Shown here in pieces: positions 17,014 to 24,404 of a DNA stretch of 64,000 nt. Location: the NCBI GenBank assembly GCA_025993795.1, contig JAMQHL010000038.1, forward strand, positions 1-64,000, in the 5' to 3' direction. Below the pieces are notes generated by a model, which was not told the origin of the DNA, searched no databases, and was given only the letters and a program-made list of their open reading frames with translations. Numbering within the stretch: position 1 is the stretch's first letter; every line of letters begins with the position of its first letter. Position numbers and translations under genes: made by a program. The stretch is from Planctomycetota bacterium (GTDB lineage Bacteria > Planctomycetota > UBA8742 > UBA2392).

Positions 17014-18600
17014 ATGTTTCTTGCTGAAACCGGCCCGCTACTGCTTGGACTGGCGATCGGGTTGATCGTTGGCGGTGGCGCAATTGCCGGCGCTGTTTTC
17101 ATGTTGATGAAGGGGAAGGTGGATGCCGCCCAGAAGCTGTCAACGGGCGACGCGGAACGCATCAAGGAGGATGCAAAGAAGGAAGCTGAAAACATCATGA
17201 CGACGGCCCGCCTGGAAGCAAAAGGCGAGGCCCTGAAACACCGCGAAAAGATTGAACAGGAACTTGAGAAGGACCGGCAGGAAGTCAAAGAACTCGAGAA
17301 ACGCATCGCCAAGCGCGAAGAAAGCATGGAGCAGAAGTTCGAGTTGCTGGACAAGAAGGCCGACCAGCTCGAGAACCGCCAGAAGGAAATTGAGGCGGCA
17401 AAAGAGCGCGCAGCAGCGCTTGAAGCCGAGCGTACTGCCGTGCTGGAAGAGTCCCGCGCCAAGCTGTCCGAAATTGCCGAGATGACGCCCGACGAAGCAC
17501 GGCGCGAGTTGCTGGCGCGGCTTGACGCGGAACTGGTTGCCGAAAAGGCCGAACGCATCAAGCACATGATCGAGAAGTCAGAAGAAGAGATTGACGAGAA
17601 GGCAAAGTGGACTGTCAGCCAGGCCATCTGCCGCCTTGCCAGCGAACACACAGGCGAAACCACGACCAGCACGGTCGAAATCCCGAGCGACGAGGTGAAG
17701 GGCCGCATCATCGGGCGTGAGGGCCGCAACATTCGCCACTTTGAAAAAGTCACGGGCGTTGACGTGATCGTGGACGATACCCCGGGACTCGTGGTGGTGA
17801 GTTGCTTTGACTCAGTGCGCCGCGAAATCGCCCGCCGCACGCTGGAGAAGCTGATCCAGGACGGGCGCATTCACCCCGCCCGCATTGAAGAACTGCACGT
17901 CATGTGCAGCGCCGAAGTAGACAAAGAAATCATCGAAGCCGGCAAACAGATCCAGTTCGATGCCGATGTCCACAACATCAACCCCAAGGCCCAGCGCCTG
18001 CTGGGTCGCCTGAAGTTCCGCAGCAGCTATGGCCAGAACAACTACAAGCACAGCGTCGAGGTCGCACATCTTTGCGGCATGATGGCCGCAGAATTGGGCT
18101 TGGACGTCAAGCTGGCGCGGCGTTGCGGGCTCATGCACGACATCGGCAAAGCGATTGACCATGAAAAGGAAGGCGGTCACCCGCTGGTCGGCAAAGAGTT
18201 CCTGATCAGCATTGGTGAGCGGCCGGAGGTGATTGAAGCCGCCGGCGGCCACCACGACCAGCCGATGCACCACAAGTACCCGTATGTGTCGCTGGCGGCG
18301 GCTGGAGACGCGATCTCGGCCTCAAGGCCGGGTGCGCGCCGCGAGAGCATGGAGCGGTATGTGCAGCGGCTCACGGCGCTGGAAGCCGTGGCCAAGAGTT
18401 TTGAAGGGGTCAGCGAGGCGTTTGCAGTGCAGGCGGGCCGGGAGTTGCGTGTGCTGGTGAACAGTTCCAAGGTCACTGACGAGCAGGCCCTGCTGATCTG
18501 CCGCCAGATGGCGGAAAAGATCGAGGACGAGCTGACGTATCCGGGAGAAATCAAAGTGACCCTGATGCGAGAAACCCGAGTAACCGAGTACGCCAGGTAA
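17014..18600 (+). CDS. rny: Ribonuclease Y
   Basis: A 528-residue membrane-anchored endoribonuclease that initiates mRNA decay. Order of parts: one N-terminal transmembrane helix (about residues 5-31), a long charged coiled coil (about 35-200), a KH domain with GRIIGREGRNIRHFE near 230, and an HD domain with the metal-binding HD in LMHDIGKA near 375 followed by GGHHDQP. The C-terminus ends with the usual PGEIKVTLMRETRVTEYAR. The ATG at 17014 is preceded by GGAGG at good spacing; an upstream in-frame ATG at 16975 lacks such a site. Length and motifs are normal. A strong terminator follows. Confidence 0.96.
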   Translation: MFLAETGPLLLGLAIGLIVGGGAIAGAVFMLMKGKVDAAQKLSTGDAERIKEDAKKEAENIMTTARLEAKGEALKHREKIEQELEKDRQEVKELEKRIAKREESMEQKFELLDKKADQLENRQKEIEAAKERAAALEAERTAVLEESRAKLSEIAEMTPDEARRELLARLDAELVAEKAERIKHMIEKSEEEIDEKAKWTVSQAICRLASEHTGETTTSTVEIPSDEVKGRIIGREGRNIRHFEKVTGVDVIVDDTPGLVVVSCFDSVRREIARRTLEKLIQDGRIHPARIEELHVMCSAEVDKEIIEAGKQIQFDADVHNINPKAQRLLGRLKFRSSYGQNNYKHSVEVAHLCGMMAAELGLDVKLARRCGLMHDIGKAIDHEKEGGHPLVGKEFLISIGERPEVIEAAGGHHDQPMHHKYPYVSLAAAGDAISASRPGARRESMERYVQRLTALEAVAKSFEGVSEAFAVQAGRELRVLVNSSKVTDEQALLICRQMAEKIEDELTYPGEIKVTLMRETRVTEYAR

Positions 18601-18634
18601 TCCAAGCCCATCGCGTATGCGATGAAGCAATCAA

Positions 18635-18664
18635 ACAGGCCGCCACTTGGCGGCCTGTGTTTTT
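18635..18664 (+). terminator. Intrinsic terminator after rny
   Basis: A perfect 10-bp stem ACAGGCCGCC/GGCGGCCTGT with a 4-base loop is followed at once by GTTTTT. It lies 35 bp past the rny stop and before the HIT gene, which must therefore have its own promoter or rely on read-through. Confidence 0.85.
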
Positions 18665-18713
18665 CTCCGTGAACTCCTTGTTCTCTGTGATTGAATCTGT
18701 GGGGGAGAGAACC

Positions 18714-19469
18714 ATGCCTACCATCTTCAGCAAGATCATTGCCGGCGAAATACCGTGCCACAAAGTGTGGGAAGACGACAGGCACCTTGCCTTTCTCGAC
18801 ATCAACCCGTGGTGCTACGGACACACGATTGTCATTCCGAAGGCAGAGCACAACTATCTGTTCGACATGCCGCCCTCTGAATACGCGGCTTTACAGGCGG
18901 CGGCGCAGGGCGTAGCGCAACTTTTGAAGTCCAAGCTGCAATGCACCCGTGTGTGCAGCATGGTGGTCGGCTACGAGGTGCCGCACGTGCACATCCATCT
19001 GTTTCCGAGCAATGCGATCAAGGACTTCCTGCCCCACGGCGCAATGCCGATGGCGCAAAAGCCGGACTTCGCGGAGGTTCTCGACAGGTTGCGTAAGAGC
19101 AGCGACGTGCTGGGCAAGTTCTGCGAGGCATTCAACGCCCGCGATTTGGCTGCCCTGAAAGCGCTCTACGAGCCCGACGGCACGGCACAGGTCATGGACT
19201 CGCCGTTTCCTGAAGAAAAGGGTATCGACGAAGTAGCATCCAAGTCGCTGACCCACATGCTGGATGAGGACACCCCGCTGAAGGCCGAAGCCGCACAGGT
19301 TGACGGCAAGGGCGTGATCCTGCTTCGCGACCCGACCGGCAAACTCGACGCTGCCGCCTGGGTATATGAGTCAGGCGAAAAGATTCGACGAATGGAATAC
19401 ATCGTGCAGTGGCATCGCGCCGAAGAGCTGCAGTTGATCGGCCTCAAGGCCCGAACCCAGGGCAAGTGA
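18714..19469 (+). CDS. HIT-family hydrolase fused to an NTF2-like domain
   Basis: A 251-residue protein. Residues 1-110 form a HIT domain: FSKIIAGEIPCHKVWEDD, LDINPWCYGHTIVIPK and the histidine triad HVHIHLF at 91-97, so nucleotide hydrolase or transferase chemistry is expected. Residues about 130-250 resemble a SnoaL/NTF2-like fold (FCEAFNARDLAALKALYEPDG, then WVYESGEKIRRMEYIVQWHR), which is not part of normal HIT proteins. The ATG at 18714 is supported by GGGGGAG upstream; the longer frame from 18657 would begin in the terminator. The sixA gene follows after seven bases, implying a shared transcript. Confidence 0.85.
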   Translation: MPTIFSKIIAGEIPCHKVWEDDRHLAFLDINPWCYGHTIVIPKAEHNYLFDMPPSEYAALQAAAQGVAQLLKSKLQCTRVCSMVVGYEVPHVHIHLFPSNAIKDFLPHGAMPMAQKPDFAEVLDRLRKSSDVLGKFCEAFNARDLAALKALYEPDGTAQVMDSPFPEEKGIDEVASKSLTHMLDEDTPLKAEAAQVDGKGVILLRDPTGKLDAAAWVYESGEKIRRMEYIVQWHRAEELQLIGLKARTQGK

Positions 19470-19476
19470 GGCCGGT

Positions 19477-19968
19477 ATGCGCCTCATCATTGTGCGACAC
19501 GCCATTGCATTCGAGCGAAACGCCAAACGCTGGCCCGACGATGGCGCGCGACCACTGACGAAGCGCGGCGCCAGGAAGTTTCGCGATGTGGCTGCCCGAC
19601 TGGTCAAACTTGAGCCGGAAGTTGCGCTGTGCTTTGCCAGCCCACCCAAACGGGCGTGGCGCACCGCAGTGCTGCTGGCAAAAGCCGGATGGCCCAAACC
19701 CCAGGCGCTGCCGGAGCTTGAACCCGGCGTCACGCCGGAAGCGGCAACGCGGGCGCTTGCGATGCTGAAGACCAAAGGACCGGTTGTGATCGTCGGCCAC
19801 GAACCCATGTTGTCAGAGCTGACAGCCTGGTTGCTGGGAACGCCCCGTCCCGCGTTCGAGTACAAGAAAGGCGGCGCAGCCGTCCTCGAATTCCCAGCCG
19901 CCCCCGCCAGTGCCGAGGGCCGGCTGCAATGGCTTGCTACACCGAGGCTGCTGCGCAAGGCCCGCTGA
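19477..19968 (+). CDS. sixA: SixA-type histidine phosphatase
   Basis: A 163-residue branch-1 histidine phosphatase. The phosphate-pocket motif VRHAIA lies at residues 6-11, with the acid/basic loop around LTKRGARKF and the second catalytic histidine in VGHEPMLSEL. The size matches SixA, which removes phosphate from phosphohistidine proteins in E. coli. The actual substrate here is unknown. It starts seven bases after the HIT-NTF2 gene and is convergent with the ABC exporter. No polyphosphate-binding CHAD gene, a frequent SixA neighbour in other bacteria, is nearby. Confidence 0.85.
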   Translation: MRLIIVRHAIAFERNAKRWPDDGARPLTKRGARKFRDVAARLVKLEPEVALCFASPPKRAWRTAVLLAKAGWPKPQALPELEPGVTPEAATRALAMLKTKGPVVIVGHEPMLSELTAWLLGTPRPAFEYKKGGAAVLEFPAAPASAEGRLQWLATPRLLRKAR

Positions 19969-19989
19969 CGGAAGGCCGGGCCGGGGCAA

Positions 19990-21801
19990 TTACGCGCCGG
20001 GTGCGGCGGTGACTTCGCTGCCGCTTTGTACGGCCCACAGGTCGGCGTAGGTCCCGCCGTGGGAAACCAGTTCGTCGTGGGTTCCTTCTTCGTCTACTCT
20101 GCCGTCCTTGATCACGATGATGCGGTCGGCTTTGCGGATCGTGCTGAGCCGGTGCGCGATGACAAGCGCCGTGCGGCCGGCGGTCAGTTGCTCCAGGTTC
20201 TGCTGGATCATGCGCTCGGTTTCAGTGTCCACGCTGCTGGTGGCTTCATCCAGCACCAGAATCGGCGCGTCCTTCAAGAGGGCGCGGGCGATGCTCAGAC
20301 GCTGCCGCTGCCCGCCGGACAGCTTGATACCGCGTTCGCCGACAATCGTCTCGTAGCCATCGGGCAGGCTTTGCACGAAGTCGTCGAACTGTGCGTTGCG
20401 GCTCGCCTCGATGACCCTTTCCAGCGGCAGTTCAACACCCGGGTAGGCGATGTTTTCGCGGATCGTGCCGTGGAACAGGAACACATCCTGGCTGACCAGC
20501 GCAATCTGGCGCCTTAGATCTTCCTGACGCAAGTGGCGCACGTCGATGCCGTCAACCTTGATCGCGCCCTCGTTCACTTCATACAGCCGCAGCAGCAGCT
20601 TGATCAACGTGCTCTTTCCAGCGCCGGTCGTGCCCGCGATTCCGACCATCTCGCCGGCCTTGACGCGTAAAGATAGCCCATTCAATACCGGCTCACGGTT
20701 GCGGTACTTGAAAGAAACGTTGTCGAACTCGACTTCGCCACTGGCCCGCTGCATCGGCGCCGGCTGCTCTGGATCCTGTACCGCGCCGGGTGTGTCCAGC
20801 AAGCCGAAGACACGCGTGGCGCTGGCTTTCGCGCGCTGGTAGTCGTCGAAGGTCTGGCCCAGCCTTGTCAGCGGCCACAGCAGGCGCTGGATCATCATAC
20901 AGAACAGCACAAGTTCGCCGGCGGTCAACATGCCCTGCATGACCCACCATCCGCCAAGCACGATCACCGCGGCAAACCCAAGCGCGATGCCCATGCGCAC
21001 GATGGGGATAAACACGCTGTTCAGCTTGATCGCATGATGGTTGGCCTGGCGGTATGCTTCGCTGGCCTGTTCAACGCGCTCGGCCTCGTAGTTCTCGGCT
21101 GTGAAGCTCTTGATCACTAAAATGCCGCCGATGTTGTTTTCAAGGCGGCTTGCCACATCGCCGACGCTTTCCCGTACTTTGCGATAACGCGGCTCAAGCA
21201 TCTTGCTGAACTTGAAGCTGCCGAAAATGATCAGCGGCATGGTCAGAAGGCCAATCGCCGCCAGCGAGGGTGAGATCAGCGTCATCACCGTGCCTGCAAA
21301 CGCCAACAGCACGAACAACTGCACGATCTCGTTGAATGCGTTGTTCAGGAAGCGCTCAAGCTGGTTCACGTCATCGTTGAGCATCGCCAGCGTCTTGCCA
21401 AGCCGATGCTCTTCAAAGAACCGGATCTCGCGCAACTGCATGCGCCGGTATGCATCTACCCGAAGCCGGTGCTGCATGTTCTGGGCAATGGTCATGAAAC
21501 CGTAGGAGTAGCCCCACTGCGACAGGCTTTCGAGGCCGAAGATCACCACGGTGATCACAGCCAGAAACACGATCTGCGCAAACATCTCGGACAATCCGAA
21601 CCAGGCCATGAAGGCGGGCGCATTGCCGGTGACGCTGTCAATCAGCCACGCGACAATGATCGGCGGCGCCAGGTCGAGGACCTTGTTGGTTACGCTGGAA
21701 CTGATGGAGGATGCCAGTCGCCCACGCATCGGCCCCAGGTACGAAAACAGCCGCCACATCGGGCGGGGCGCGGTCTGCAACAAGGCATCGGCTTCAGCCA
21801 T
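19990..21801 (-). CDS. ABC exporter, fused permease and ATPase
   Basis: A 603-residue half-transporter of the MsbA/multidrug exporter class that works as a homodimer or heterodimer in the inner membrane. The first about 320 residues hold six membrane helices. The nucleotide-binding domain has Walker A GTTGAGKST near 385, the Q-loop LVSQDVFLFHG, signature LSGGQRQR, Walker B ILVLDEATSS and the H-loop IAHRLST. The length is typical. The substrate cannot be inferred; lipid or drug export is common in the family. No partner exporter gene is adjacent. The 113-bp gap before mutM contains an inverted repeat. Confidence 0.9.
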   Translation of the reverse strand: MAEADALLQTAPRPMWRLFSYLGPMRGRLASSISSSVTNKVLDLAPPIIVAWLIDSVTGNAPAFMAWFGLSEMFAQIVFLAVITVVIFGLESLSQWGYSYGFMTIAQNMQHRLRVDAYRRMQLREIRFFEEHRLGKTLAMLNDDVNQLERFLNNAFNEIVQLFVLLAFAGTVMTLISPSLAAIGLLTMPLIIFGSFKFSKMLEPRYRKVRESVGDVASRLENNIGGILVIKSFTAENYEAERVEQASEAYRQANHHAIKLNSVFIPIVRMGIALGFAAVIVLGGWWVMQGMLTAGELVLFCMMIQRLLWPLTRLGQTFDDYQRAKASATRVFGLLDTPGAVQDPEQPAPMQRASGEVEFDNVSFKYRNREPVLNGLSLRVKAGEMVGIAGTTGAGKSTLIKLLLRLYEVNEGAIKVDGIDVRHLRQEDLRRQIALVSQDVFLFHGTIRENIAYPGVELPLERVIEASRNAQFDDFVQSLPDGYETIVGERGIKLSGGQRQRLSIARALLKDAPILVLDEATSSVDTETERMIQQNLEQLTAGRTALVIAHRLSTIRKADRIIVIKDGRVDEEGTHDELVSHGGTYADLWAVQSGSEVTAAPGA

Positions 21802-21821
21802 GACGCTGATTTACCACTTGA

Positions 21822-21903
21822 GCCACAGATGAACACATATGGACACGGATAGGCTTGCCGCGCAATCAGTGTTCATCTGTGTTCATCTGTGTTCATCTGT
21901 GGC
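21822..21903. repeat. 15-bp inverted repeat with tandem 10-mers between the ABC gene and mutM
   Basis: GCCACAGATGAACAC at 21822-21836 is exactly complementary to GTGTTCATCTGTGGC at 21889-21903. The right arm includes three perfect tandem copies of gttcatctgt at 21871-21900. It lies between divergent promoters of the ABC exporter and mutM, so it may be a mobile-type repeat or a regulatory site. Confidence 0.65.
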
Positions 21904-21914
21904 AAAAGCCCTGC

Positions 21915-22790
21915 ATGCCCGAGCTGCCCGAGGTTGAAGTTACGCGCCGCAAGATTGCCCCTGCGCTGATTGGGCGAGTGATTGCGGGCGTGCGCACCAC
22001 AGCCCCCAGCTACTTCTTCTTGACTCCGCCTCCGGTGCTGAAGCGGCGACTCAAGGGGCGCACGGTGGTCAGCCTCGAGCGCCTCGGCAAGTATCTGCTA
22101 GCCTCGCTGGATGATGGCTCGCGACTGCTGCTGCACTTGGGCATGACGGGTCAGCTTTTTGTTCAGGGCAGCGCCAGCCTGCGCCTGCTTTCTTCGACGG
22201 CGCGTGCATCGCTGAAGCCCGAGCAGCAGCCGGACTTTAAACCCGACCGGCACACCCACCTGCGGGTGGCATTCAAAGACGGCGGGCCGGAAGTCTGGTT
22301 TCGCGACGCCCGCAAGTTCGGCAAGGTGAAGTGGCTGGCGGCGGGTGAATCCGATACTCGGCTGGACAGGCTTGGCCCGGATGCGCTGGCCGCAACCGGC
22401 ACCGAATTGCACGCGGCGGCACGACGGCGCGGAGTTGCCGTGAAATCGCTGCTGCTTGACCAGTCTGTGCTGGGGGGCGTGGGCAACATCTATGCCGATG
22501 AGGCGTTGTTTTTGAGCGGCCTGAGGCCCCTGCGGCGCGCCAGCAGGCTGACCCGCGCCGAATGTGACCGGTTGGTTTCGAACATCCGGCGCGTGCTCAA
22601 GCGCAGCATTGAAACCGGCGGCAGCAGCATCAGCGATTACGTGGCCCCCGACGGTTCGGACGGCGCCTACCAGGACGAGCGCGCTGTCTATGCCCGCGAG
22701 GGTGAGTCCTGCAGAGTCTGCGGAGACGAGATCAAGCGCATCGTGATCGGCCAGCGCAGCGCGCATTTTTGCCCGCAATGCCAGCGTTGA
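21915..22790 (+). CDS. mutM: Formamidopyrimidine-DNA glycosylase
   Basis: A 291-residue base-excision repair enzyme that removes 8-oxoguanine and formamidopyrimidines. The ATG at 21915 gives the required mature N-terminus PELPEVE, where the N-terminal proline is the catalytic nucleophile. Other motifs are GKYLL with the conserved lysine near 57, LHLGMTGQLF, the helix-two-turn-helix (LLLDQSVLGGVGNIYADE) and the C-terminal zinc finger CRVC...CPQC. An in-frame ATG at 21855 would bury the catalytic proline and is rejected. It is followed 43 bp later by rqcH on the same strand. Confidence 0.96.
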   Translation: MPELPEVEVTRRKIAPALIGRVIAGVRTTAPSYFFLTPPPVLKRRLKGRTVVSLERLGKYLLASLDDGSRLLLHLGMTGQLFVQGSASLRLLSSTARASLKPEQQPDFKPDRHTHLRVAFKDGGPEVWFRDARKFGKVKWLAAGESDTRLDRLGPDALAATGTELHAAARRRGVAVKSLLLDQSVLGGVGNIYADEALFLSGLRPLRRASRLTRAECDRLVSNIRRVLKRSIETGGSSISDYVAPDGSDGAYQDERAVYAREGESCRVCGDEIKRIVIGQRSAHFCPQCQR

Positions 22791-22833
22791 CACGCCCTAT
22801 CCCCTTGCCCTTTCGGGTCTTATCCTGACCCTC

Positions 22834-24342
22834 ATGCTCTCGCTGGCCGAAATCCGTGCACTGGTTCCGTTGCTGGAACCGGTCGTGCTTGAGTGCCGTG
22901 TCCAACGTGTAATCCAGCCGGATGACCACACGCTGGTGCTGGAACTGTACGGCCGCGGCGAAGAAGAGGACTCAGGCGCCAAGCGCTGGGTGGTGTTGTC
23001 CACGCACCCGAAGTTCGGCCGCATCTCGCTGCTCAGCGAGGCACCGGCAGCACCCAGCTTTCCGCCCGATTTTGCCCAGTGGGTCAAGTCGCACTGTCAC
23101 CGTGCGTTCGTTAGGGGTCTGCGCATTGTGAACGACGACCGCCAGGTTGCGCTGCTGCTGGGCGGCAAGCAAGGCGAACATGAACTGTTGTTGTCGCTGA
23201 TGGGTACCCGCAGCAACATCTACGCTCTGGACATGGAAGGCCGAATCCAGCACACGCTGCGCCCGCTTGATGTTACGCGTACCGACCTGCGCATGGGCGA
23301 CGTCTACACGAACCCCGAAAGGCACGAAGCTGCCGCCGAAACCAGCAGCCGCTGGCCCGCGCTGCAGGGCGAGGCGCTGCTGACGGCGATCCAGTCTCGC
23401 TACGAAGCGCTTGAGACGCGGCGCGATTACGATGATCTGCGCAATGGCACCGAGAAGGCCATCGACAAAGAGCTTGACTTCGCGCGCCGCAAAGCCGCCA
23501 AGCTGCTGCAGGACCTCGATGACGCCAAGGATGCCCGCGAAAAGAAACGCCATGGCGAGCTGCTGAAGCAGGTCATGAGCAACCTGAAACCGGGCGAAAC
23601 CCACGTCATTGTCCGCGACTTTGAAACCGGGCAGGACGTGAACATTGAACTCGATGCCAAGCTCACACCCGCCGAAAACCTGGACCGCTACTTCAAGCGC
23701 TACCACAAGGGCCTCGTGGGCACCAACGTTCTGGGCCAGCAGCTTGAGATCATCCAGACACACATCTCGGAACTCGAACAACTTCACACCGAGCTGATCG
23801 GCGTCACCGACATGCCGGCGTTGCAGGAGTTTGCCGAGCGCCCGGTCGTAAAAGAACTGCGCCAGAAGCATTTTCCAGAGCGGTTCAAGCCTTCGCGGCC
23901 GCCCAAGAAGCTGCCGACCAAGAAGGACGTGCCCGGTCGCATGCTGCCGCGCCGCTATGCCACCAGTGACGGCCTTGAAGTGTGGGTGGGCAAGAGCGAT
24001 GACGGCAATGACTACCTGACCACCAAGCTAAGCGCCGGCAACGACTGGTTCTTCCACGTCGAGGGCTACCCCGGCAGCCATACCGTCCTGCGCACCGGCG
24101 GCCGCAAAGACCCGCCACAAGAAAGCGTACTGGAAGCCGCCGAACTGTGCGTGCACTTCAGCAAGCTGAAGAACGCCCGGGGCGTTGATGTGCACGTCGC
24201 CCCGATCAAGCACGTACACAAGCCCAAAGGCGCCAAACCGGGGCTGGTGTACGTCAGCCAGGGCAAGACAGTGGCGTTGCGCCGCGACCCCAAACGGCTG
24301 GAGCGCATTCTGAAAGCGCGGGTAAAGGAAGCATCCGAGTAA
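22834..24342 (+). CDS. rqcH: NFACT protein RqcH
   Basis: A 502-residue NFACT family protein. In bacteria it binds stalled 50S subunits and recruits alanyl-tRNA to add C-terminal alanine tails. The N-terminal NFACT-N domain covers about residues 1-210 (SLAEIRALVPLLEP, LSLMGTRSNIYALD). A coiled coil occupies about 210-290 and the NFACT-R (DUF814) domain about 370-480 (SDGLEVWVGKSDDGNDYLTTK, WFFHVEGYPGSHTVLR, FSKLKNARGVDVHVAP). It is somewhat shorter than the 570-residue Bacillus protein. It probably shares a transcript with mutM. A strong hairpin follows its stop. Confidence 0.88.
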   Translation: MLSLAEIRALVPLLEPVVLECRVQRVIQPDDHTLVLELYGRGEEEDSGAKRWVVLSTHPKFGRISLLSEAPAAPSFPPDFAQWVKSHCHRAFVRGLRIVNDDRQVALLLGGKQGEHELLLSLMGTRSNIYALDMEGRIQHTLRPLDVTRTDLRMGDVYTNPERHEAAAETSSRWPALQGEALLTAIQSRYEALETRRDYDDLRNGTEKAIDKELDFARRKAAKLLQDLDDAKDAREKKRHGELLKQVMSNLKPGETHVIVRDFETGQDVNIELDAKLTPAENLDRYFKRYHKGLVGTNVLGQQLEIIQTHISELEQLHTELIGVTDMPALQEFAERPVVKELRQKHFPERFKPSRPPKKLPTKKDVPGRMLPRRYATSDGLEVWVGKSDDGNDYLTTKLSAGNDWFFHVEGYPGSHTVLRTGGRKDPPQESVLEAAELCVHFSKLKNARGVDVHVAPIKHVHKPKGAKPGLVYVSQGKTVALRRDPKRLERILKARVKEASE

Positions 24343-24361
24343 GCGGCGCCCGTTAAGACAG

Positions 24362-24387
24362 AAGGGACGGGCTCTCGCCCGTCCCTT
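24362..24387. terminator. Bidirectional terminator-like hairpin after rqcH
   Basis: A perfect 11-bp stem AAGGGACGGGC/GCCCGTCCCTT with a TCTC loop sits in the 62-bp gap between the convergent rqcH and the anti-sigma-like gene. Only three Ts follow on the plus strand, so termination would rest mainly on the stem. Confidence 0.6.
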
Positions 24388-24404
24388 TGCGCTAGCAGAG
24401 GGGG

